The notes beneath the pieces were generated by a model. It was not told where the DNA came from and did not search any database. It was given only the letters and a program-made list of their open reading frames with translations. A stretch of DNA of 64,000 bases. It comes from Planctomycetota bacterium. Its GTDB lineage: Bacteria; Planctomycetota; Planctomycetia; Planctomycetales; Planctomycetaceae. A program made the translations under genes and the position numbers. Below, one piece after another: positions 58,356 to 64,000 of the stretch (position 1 is its first letter; the number at the start of each line of letters is the position of its first letter). The stretch lies in contig JAQBVJ010000015.1 of NCBI GenBank assembly GCA_027623235.1, forward strand, positions 1 through 64,000, written 5' to 3'.

Positions 58356-60509
58356 TCAACGATACCGCGTTGCCAGCAACGAGGCTCCGGTGAGGGAAAA
58401 CGCCGTGAAAGCCAGCAGCCGAAGCAGGTGTCGCACCGGCTCATTCCACGTTCCCTGCCGGTTGGCGAGACGCGACATCGCCCAGCAGAACGGGACGGCA
58501 CCGGCAAATCCGGCCACGAAGGCCCATTCAAAAACCAGGCTCAAGCGACGGCACAGCAGAAAGTAGACGACGTTCGTCGAAAGAAAAAACAGCCAGAAAA
58601 CCCGGGACTGGCGTTTCGTCGGAGGCGGTGCGCCGATCGGTGTTTCGCCGGGACGCAGGCGTCGAAGCTGAAGTGAGCGGCCGAGCGGCTCACAGGCGAC
58701 GTAAAGAGCCAGTTGCCAGGTGAAGAAAAACTCGCCGGTCATTCGACTGAGAAATGTCGTGCCCAGGCAGCCCAGCACGAAGGCCGTTGCAAGGCAGACG
58801 ACATGCGGGTTGATGCGAGGTGACACGCGTTGCAGGACGGTTCCGAGAACTGATCCGGCCACTAGAAATGCCAGCGACGCCAGCAGCCAGCGACGTTGCC
58901 ATTCGTACGAAGGAATGTCGAAAGCGTATTCCGGTTCGATCGCCAGCAAAGTGGTGGCGAGGTCGGTGTACTCGGTCTGAGGCACATCAGCCACCGTCAA
59001 CAGCGGCGACTTTGCGTGAAGCAGTTCCGGGTCGCCGACATAAACGCAGACGGCCCGCGTCTGATTGCGGATGTAAACTCGTCCGCGGTGCAGAGCCGGC
59101 GGCGTCCAGGTGAGCTCGCCAGAGAGGACCGAGGCTCGCGCAAGTTCCTCATAGCGCTCCGAGTTGACTCGCGCGAGGATGAGCTCACCCATCTCGTTCA
59201 GCATGAGCAGCTTTCCGTCGACGACGATGATCCCGGCCTGGCCGATTTCCTGTTCGGCGTCGGCCGACCGCTCAGAGTTCACCCGTCGAGGCCGGCCGGT
59301 TCCGACTGCCCATTTCGTTTCACCTGACAGAAAGTCGACGCAAAGAAATTTGCCGCGCGACGGGCGGTGCGTTTTCGATTGAGCGTCGTAAATGTCGAAG
59401 CCGTAAATGTGGCCGTCGACCAGCACGCTCGACATGACATCGTTGGACAGGTCGCGAGTCTTCCAGATTTTTTTCAATTCGGCATCGTCAGCTCGCCGGA
59501 CACCGCTCGAACGTGCTTCGGCAAATTCCAGGGGCAAGCCCAGCAACTCCGACCCGCTGCGGAACGGGCCTGAAATCCAGATATGTGGCTCTCGATACAG
59601 CGGCCAGGCCGAGTGCTCGTCGTAGCCCTGCGAGAGTCCCGTTTGGCCAAGCACTTCGCCGGTTTTCTGATCGCAGAACAGCAGCGAATTCTGAAGGTAG
59701 CCGACGATGATCTTCCGCCCGCCGAGCGTGATCGGGAACGCCGGCGCGTAGCTGGCCGGCTCGTCGCCGGAGCTCCAAACCTCTTTGCCTGACTCCGCAT
59801 TGAGAGCGACGACGCTCGCCCCTTTGCCGCCGACAGGCAGAATCACAAGCCCAACGACGACCGTCGGTGAGCACGAATAACCGAACTCGATTCCCTCGCC
59901 GCCGTATTCCTCGACAACGTTGACCGACCAGACTTCCTTGCCCGTCGCTTGTGTCAGGCAGCCGATCAGCCCGTCCGGAGCCGCAAAGTAAACGTGCCGG
60001 CCGGCGAGTGTCGGCGTCGCGCGCGGACCGGGGTACGGCAGTAGCGGCTCGAAAGGCCAGTCGTAACGGTGTTCCCAGATCGTCTCGCCGGTGTCCGCGT
60101 CCAGACACAACACGACCTGACCGGCCATCGATTGAGCCTGTGTGAAAACTCGCCGGCCGGTTGCAACGAAGCTGGAGTAACCCTGGCCGAGCTCCCTCGT
60201 CCAGAGGACCGGCGGCCCGTCGTCAGGCCACCAGTCGGCTATGTGAATTTCCCGCGAATGGCCGTCGAATGTGGAATTGCGGATGAATGGCCAGCCGGTG
60301 TCCTCGACGCCTGGCGGGAGAAAATCATTGGAACCGCGCGGCGCGGGTGTCTCCGCCGTAACCTGCTGGGCAATCGACTCGCCAGCCGAAAGGGAAAGAA
60401 CCAAACCGGCGAGAAAGAAACATCCGGCACTCGCGACACGCGCGTAGCCAGCCACTCTCCATCGCGGCTTTAAAGGACTCGCTCGTGATTCCACCTGATT
60501 GTCCCGCAT
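58356..60509 (-). CDS. Membrane PQQ-like beta-propeller protein
   Basis: The protein has 717 residues. An N-terminal hydrophobic segment (about 22-45) precedes a beta-propeller (about 70-510) with repeats such as DADTGETIWEHRYDW, TQATGKEVWSVNVVEE and NAESGKEVWSSG. The last ~190 residues have about five hydrophobic segments (WLLASLAFLVAGSVLGTVL onward). So the propeller is held at the membrane. There is no PQQ-dehydrogenase active-site signature that I can see. ATG 60509 is chosen over an open extension to 60602. It converges on hisD in the same direction (107 bases) and is divergent from the next gene. Confidence 0.87.
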   Translation of the reverse strand: MRDNQVESRASPLKPRWRVAGYARVASAGCFFLAGLVLSLSAGESIAQQVTAETPAPRGSNDFLPPGVEDTGWPFIRNSTFDGHSREIHIADWWPDDGPPVLWTRELGQGYSSFVATGRRVFTQAQSMAGQVVLCLDADTGETIWEHRYDWPFEPLLPYPGPRATPTLAGRHVYFAAPDGLIGCLTQATGKEVWSVNVVEEYGGEGIEFGYSCSPTVVVGLVILPVGGKGASVVALNAESGKEVWSSGDEPASYAPAFPITLGGRKIIVGYLQNSLLFCDQKTGEVLGQTGLSQGYDEHSAWPLYREPHIWISGPFRSGSELLGLPLEFAEARSSGVRRADDAELKKIWKTRDLSNDVMSSVLVDGHIYGFDIYDAQSKTHRPSRGKFLCVDFLSGETKWAVGTGRPRRVNSERSADAEQEIGQAGIIVVDGKLLMLNEMGELILARVNSERYEELARASVLSGELTWTPPALHRGRVYIRNQTRAVCVYVGDPELLHAKSPLLTVADVPQTEYTDLATTLLAIEPEYAFDIPSYEWQRRWLLASLAFLVAGSVLGTVLQRVSPRINPHVVCLATAFVLGCLGTTFLSRMTGEFFFTWQLALYVACEPLGRSLQLRRLRPGETPIGAPPPTKRQSRVFWLFFLSTNVVYFLLCRRLSLVFEWAFVAGFAGAVPFCWAMSRLANRQGTWNEPVRHLLRLLAFTAFSLTGASLLATRYR

Positions 60510-60734
60510 CCTGATCGCCCTGTCGTCATCGCTGCTCGAAACCGGCTCCGGTTGTACTCGAAGCCAAAGAGAACCCAGAACGTATTTCGGCTCAACGATC
60601 AATAAAACGGGACTGGCTTTCGGCCGGCCGACGACGATGCGTTACGGAATCGCGTTCCAGGTTGAAGCCCCCGCGGCAAACGCGCATCCTTTGCGAATTC
60701 ATCCGCGCCGGACCTGGCGACACGGGAACTTCTC

Positions 60735-61763
60735 ATGAGACGAATCCTCTGCCTTGCTGTCATTGCCGGAATCGCTCTTGCGCCGTCTCCTGCGTCTGCT
60801 CAGCAAGGACCTTCCGCGAAGGAAGTCGACAAGTCGATCATTCGAGCTCTCAAGTATCTTTCGGCCACGCAGAACCGCTCGGGCGCATGGGCGATTCGAT
60901 CCGGCGGCGAGTCAGTCGCGCTGACGTCGCTTTCCATCATGGCGTTTATGGCAGCCGGGCATGTGCCGGGAGAGGGACCGTACGGCGACCAGCTTCTGAG
61001 CGGCGTGCGGTGGGTGCTCGATCATCAACAGGCAAACGGAATGTTCGTGCATAAAGCCGGACACGGACCGATGTACGCTCACGGAATCAGCACGCTGATG
61101 CTGGCCGAGGTGGCCGGCATGGTCGACAAGTCGCTCGCCAAACGGATCCGCGACAGCCTGGAGAAAGCGATCCTGCTGATTCTGAAAGCGCAGCTCGTGC
61201 CGAAGGGAATTCAGCACGCCGGCGGCTGGAGGTACCAGACAGACAGTACGGACAGCGACCTCAGCATGACCGGTTGGCAACTGCTCGCTCTTCGCGCGTC
61301 AAAGAACATTGGCTGTGACGTGCCCAAGGCCTCGATCGATGCGGCCGTCGCCTACGTGAGGCGGTGCGCCGCGAACGGTGGTTTTTCCTACCATCCTGGA
61401 CACGGAGTCACGGCGACTCGCACTGGAACGGGCATCCTGTGCCTGGAAATCTGCGGTGAGCATCATGCCAAAGAGACGATGAACGCCGCGGCCAATCTGA
61501 TGCGGCGGCCGCTCGGCTTCGACGACGGGTTTTACTTTTACGGCGTCTACTACTGCAGCGTCGGCATGTTTCAGGTCGGCGGACAGTACTGGGACCGGAC
61601 GCGCGACCACATCACCTCGCAGCTGCTTCGCATCCAGCGCGGCGACGGCCGCTGGGAGGCCAGCGAAGGCAACGAGCACGCCTACGGCGGAGCCTACGCG
61701 ACCAGCCTGGCGGTGCTCGCCCTGGCGGTTGAGTATCAGTACCTGCCGATTTATCAGAAGTAG
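60735..61763 (+). CDS. Exported squalene-cyclase-repeat protein
   Basis: The 342-residue protein has a signal peptide (about 1-22, ending ASA) and alpha/alpha-toroid repeats of the prenyltransferase/squalene-oxidase type (SLSIMAFMAAGHVPGEGPYG, SMTGWQLLALRASKNIG, ATRTGTGILCLEICGE, AYATSLAVLALAVEYQ). The DxDD or QW motifs of true cyclases are absent, so a sterol- or hopene-cyclase activity is unlikely. CGGGAA lies upstream of ATG 60735. Such exported toroids are common in planctomycetes with no known function. The 3' end and stop are duplicated just downstream. Confidence 0.85.
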   Translation: MRRILCLAVIAGIALAPSPASAQQGPSAKEVDKSIIRALKYLSATQNRSGAWAIRSGGESVALTSLSIMAFMAAGHVPGEGPYGDQLLSGVRWVLDHQQANGMFVHKAGHGPMYAHGISTLMLAEVAGMVDKSLAKRIRDSLEKAILLILKAQLVPKGIQHAGGWRYQTDSTDSDLSMTGWQLLALRASKNIGCDVPKASIDAAVAYVRRCAANGGFSYHPGHGVTATRTGTGILCLEICGEHHAKETMNAAANLMRRPLGFDDGFYFYGVYYCSVGMFQVGGQYWDRTRDHITSQLLRIQRGDGRWEASEGNEHAYGGAYATSLAVLALAVEYQYLPIYQK

Positions 61764-61781
61764 CCGATTTATCAGAAGTAA
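61746..61781. repeat. 18-bp tandem duplication at a gene end
   Basis: GCCGATTTATCAGAAGTA occurs exactly twice (61746-61763 and 61764-61781). The first copy is the last codons and TAG of the squalene-cyclase-repeat gene. Confidence 0.95.
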
Positions 61782-61786
61782 AAGGG

Positions 61787-61865
61787 GCTGAGAGGCGAGC
61801 GGCGAGGGCATTCTGGTCTCTGCGAACCGGTCGTCCCTTGCCCCTCACCTCTCGTTCCTCTGCCA
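61787..61865. repeat. Imperfect inverted repeat between convergent genes
   Basis: GGCTGAGAGGCGAGCGGCGA (from 61787) is mirrored by GCCCCTCACCTCTCG at 61841 onward; about 18 of 24 positions agree. It lies between the convergent toroid and epimerase genes and could act as a bidirectional terminator. Confidence 0.65.
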
Positions 61866-61870
61866 TATCT

Positions 61871-63439
61871 CTACGCCGCGCGGTTGAGAAACCGCCTTGT
61901 CGCGTGCAGTTCTTCCGCCTCCGGCCGCTCGAACTTCAGAGCGGAAAGTCCGTCACCCTGCAGCGTTTTGAGATTGCTGTAAACCGGATCCCGCCAATCG
62001 GAAATCGCTCCGGACCGGACGGCCTCCACCATTTCCTCGATGCCATCCTTCAGATCGACGCTCGCCCGAAAGCCCAGGACTTTCTGGATCTTCGTGAAGT
62101 CGACACGGTAATTGCGAGGATCTTCGTCGTTGGAAACCGCCTCGACGATCGTTCCGGGAACTGCCGTGCCGACGATTTCGCCGAGCTGCGTCAGTGTGAA
62201 ATTCTGGCTGTGATCGCCGACGTTGAAAATCTGCCCGCCGACTTTGCTCAGCGGAGCTTCCATCGCCAGGACACAGGCCCGCGCGATGTCTCGCGTGTGG
62301 ATGAACGGTCGCCACTGGTCGCCATTGAAAACGCGAATGTGATTTTCCGTGACCGCCTGCGCCGCGAACAGGTTTGCCACGAGGTCAAATCGTGGCCGGT
62401 GCGACCAGCCGTAAGCTGTCGCGAATCTCAGGATCGTCGGGCGAAAGATTCCGTTGTCCGCGTCGAGCAGAATCCGCTCGGCATCGACCTTGGTCGTGGC
62501 GTAAAGCGAAACCGGTCTCGGATCGGACTCTTCGGTACGGATCTCTTCCGACTCCCCATAGACACTGCACGTTGACGCGAAAACCACTCGAGAAATTCCA
62601 TTCGCGCGAGCCAGCTGAGACATCATCTTCGCCGCGGCATAGTTCACCGCAATCGTCGTTTCGTTGTCGAGAGCACACGCCGGGTCACCGACGATCGCAG
62701 CAAGATGAATGACGGCGTCGATGTCTCGCAGAGCCCGCACGATGTCCTCAATGTTGCGGAAATCTCCGTTCATGAACTCAAGGCGAGGATGCTTGATCAT
62801 CGATTTAAGGGAGTCGCGGCCGAAAAGCTCCATATCGAGAATTCGAACGCGGTAGCCCTTCGCAAGAAGCTGCTCGGTCAGCACGGAGCCAATGTATCCG
62901 GCGCCACCCACGATCAGGACGTCTTCGACTTTGCCGCTCTCGTCCTTCTCTCGCGGCACGACCCGGTAGTGCTGGCCGACCGACATTCGCGAATACCGGA
63001 TGCCGAAAATGGTGATCGCAAGCAGCGTCCAGGCCGGAGTCGCGACGGCGACGGATGCAGACAGCCGCTCGGGCAGAACGACGAGAGTGATGCCAACGTG
63101 CATCGCAAATCCGACGGCGCAGGCTCCAGTGACCGTCAGAAAACGCCGCCCGATCCGCGAACTCGGGACCGGACGATAAACGCCCGCAAGAGCCAGCAGG
63201 ACGACGGCCCAGACACCGAACCAGCCTGCGTGAAGAAAGTACTCCGCGTTGAATTTGCTGATCATCTGCCCGACAGGATTGTCGAGGTTCAAATGCCCGG
63301 TCACGACGATCCGCAGCACGGCCGCGACGATCAGCACCAGATTGGCCACCCAGAGATCGACCGCAACGCGAAGCAGCACCTGCTTCCGCGACGCATTTCC
63401 GAACAGGCGTCGTCTGAATCGATTGAGAAGATCAATCAT
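61871..63439 (-). CDS. Membrane-anchored extended-SDR sugar epimerase/dehydratase
   Basis: The 522-residue protein has an N-terminal membrane domain of about four helices (about 20-150), like the first part of CapD/FlaA1-type or polyprenyl sugar transferase proteins. A NAD-dependent extended-SDR domain follows: VLIVGGAGYIGSVLTEQLL, HLAAIVGDPA, FASTCSVYGESEE and SLYATTKVDAER. It probably modifies a nucleotide sugar for the surface glycan, but which sugar is not clear. ATG 63439 has GCAGGGACG upstream; the 56-codon open extension is rejected. The DegT aminotransferase gene lies directly upstream, so this is the end of a sugar-nucleotide operon. Confidence 0.9.
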   Translation of the reverse strand: MIDLLNRFRRRLFGNASRKQVLLRVAVDLWVANLVLIVAAVLRIVVTGHLNLDNPVGQMISKFNAEYFLHAGWFGVWAVVLLALAGVYRPVPSSRIGRRFLTVTGACAVGFAMHVGITLVVLPERLSASVAVATPAWTLLAITIFGIRYSRMSVGQHYRVVPREKDESGKVEDVLIVGGAGYIGSVLTEQLLAKGYRVRILDMELFGRDSLKSMIKHPRLEFMNGDFRNIEDIVRALRDIDAVIHLAAIVGDPACALDNETTIAVNYAAAKMMSQLARANGISRVVFASTCSVYGESEEIRTEESDPRPVSLYATTKVDAERILLDADNGIFRPTILRFATAYGWSHRPRFDLVANLFAAQAVTENHIRVFNGDQWRPFIHTRDIARACVLAMEAPLSKVGGQIFNVGDHSQNFTLTQLGEIVGTAVPGTIVEAVSNDEDPRNYRVDFTKIQKVLGFRASVDLKDGIEEMVEAVRSGAISDWRDPVYSNLKTLQGDGLSALKFERPEAEELHATRRFLNRAA

Positions 63440-63509
63440 GCTGCGTCCCTGCAGTTGAGAATTGTGTTTCGGCGTTGAGCTGGAGCTGTCTTCAAGTCGT
63501 TTCGTCGAG

Positions 63510-64000
63510 TCACGCGGCAGCCTGGGCCTCTGTTTGTCTGCGGCCCTCTCGAACGTGATGCAGGACTTTCGCCACAGCGGCCGCAATGTCCTGCATGTCT
63601 TCCTCACCCAGCGTTGGATGGATCAGGAACATCACAGACCGCTCACCAAAATCCCTTGCGACCGGAAGCCGCTGAGGCGGAGCAAACGGCCACAACGCCC
63701 GCTCGCGGTAAATCTCGGAGCAGAGCCCGCTGCCGCACGGAATCCCTTCCGCCTGAATGGCTCGCACGATGTCGTCCCGCGTCCAGTCTCCGCTCAACAG
63801 GTCCAGCGAGAGGTTGACGTTGAATTTGTAGCATGCGTTTTCGAAACGCGGCTCGGGACGGACCACCTCGAGACCGTCGACTTCCTCAAGCAGATCACAA
63901 AGCCGCTCGGCATTTGCACGCCGCTGCGCAATCCATTCCGGAAGTCGGCGCACGGCGACACGTCCGAGGGCCCCCTGCATCTCGGTCATGCGCCAGTTCG
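63510..64000 (-). CDS. DegT/DnrJ/EryC1-type aminotransferase, C-terminal part
   Basis: The minus-strand gene starts beyond the window end; the frame is open to base 64000. Translation includes NWRMTEMQGALGRVAVRRLP, the motif that follows the PLP lysine region of the DegT/DnrJ/EryC1/StrS sugar aminotransferase family, and CGSGLCSEIYRE. About 163 residues are present. The family makes amino sugars on nucleotide carriers. The stop lies 70 bases before the epimerase start, indicating an operon. The PLP lysine is outside the window. Confidence 0.93.
   Translation of the reverse strand, partial: NWRMTEMQGALGRVAVRRLPEWIAQRRANAERLCDLLEEVDGLEVVRPEPRFENACYKFNVNLSLDLLSGDWTRDDIVRAIQAEGIPCGSGLCSEIYRERALWPFAPPQRLPVARDFGERSVMFLIHPTLGEEDMQDIAAAVAKVLHHVREGRRQTEAQAAA

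Noticed and set aside
60735-61763. Squalene-hopene cyclase
   Set aside because: The protein is exported, only 342 residues long, and lacks DxDD and QW motifs.

Overview
The window looks like a piece of a Planctomycetota chromosome (Planctomycetales-like). The evidence is the mix of families: two DUF1559 proteins, one with a prepilin-type N-terminus; a Tat-signal DUF1501 protein; three CRTAC1-type FG-GAP/ASPIC-UnbV proteins; a DUF1111 di-heme oxidoreductase; a sulfatase plus a formylglycine-generating enzyme; PQQ-like propellers with the WNQFRG-type N-terminus; and a monomeric isocitrate dehydrogenase beside LPS genes (lpxK). No rRNA, tRNA, CRISPR array, IS element or phage gene was recognised. 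The assignment rests on family content only.

Layout. Bases 1-283 hold the 3' end of a cysteine synthase. Bases 445-13719 are one co-oriented minus-strand block. In transcription order it encodes a 7-CXXCH cytochrome with TPRs, a membrane-anchored TPR protein, a CRTAC1 lipoprotein, a DUF1559 pilin-like protein, a small lipoprotein, and two large TPR+CRTAC1 proteins. From 13.9 to 28.4 kb come a polytopic membrane protein, DUF1501, a large DUF1559-type protein, the di-heme oxidoreductase, a secreted alpha/beta hydrolase, an orphan histidine kinase, a PQQ-like propeller with a small membrane protein, and a DUF2071 protein. From 28.6 to 40.6 kb come icd, lpxK, a lipid kinase, a HAD hydrolase, a sugar transferase, a PQ-rich secreted protein, a WecA-type transferase, a creatininase-family protein and a FtsX/ATPase ABC pair. 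From 40.7 to 54.6 kb come a second 7-CXXCH/TPR cytochrome, hemG/hemY, hemE, a sulfatase, a small TPR protein, an aspartoacylase-like hydrolase, an SDR, an Ldh2-type dehydrogenase, a small unknown protein, a formylglycine-generating enzyme, a MoxR ATPase and a DinB protein. From 54.7 to 64 kb come an S9-like esterase, hisD, a membrane PQQ-like propeller, a squalene-cyclase-repeat protein, a membrane-anchored sugar epimerase and the C-terminal part of a DegT aminotransferase.

How it fits together. Three c-type cytochromes plus two late haem-synthesis genes suggest an envelope with substantial haem demand. lpxK, the sugar transferase, the WecA-like protein, the epimerase and the DegT protein are parts of surface glycan assembly. 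The sulfatase needs the formylglycine-generating enzyme 5 kb away for activation. The most distinctive unit is the 13-kb cytochrome/TPR/CRTAC1 block, whose function I cannot assign.

The intergenic DNA is unusual. Many gaps carry short hairpin-forming repeats, often as two copies in opposite orientation (REPIN-like), and in hemG and hemE a copy supplies the stop codon. No RAYT-type transposase is present in the window.
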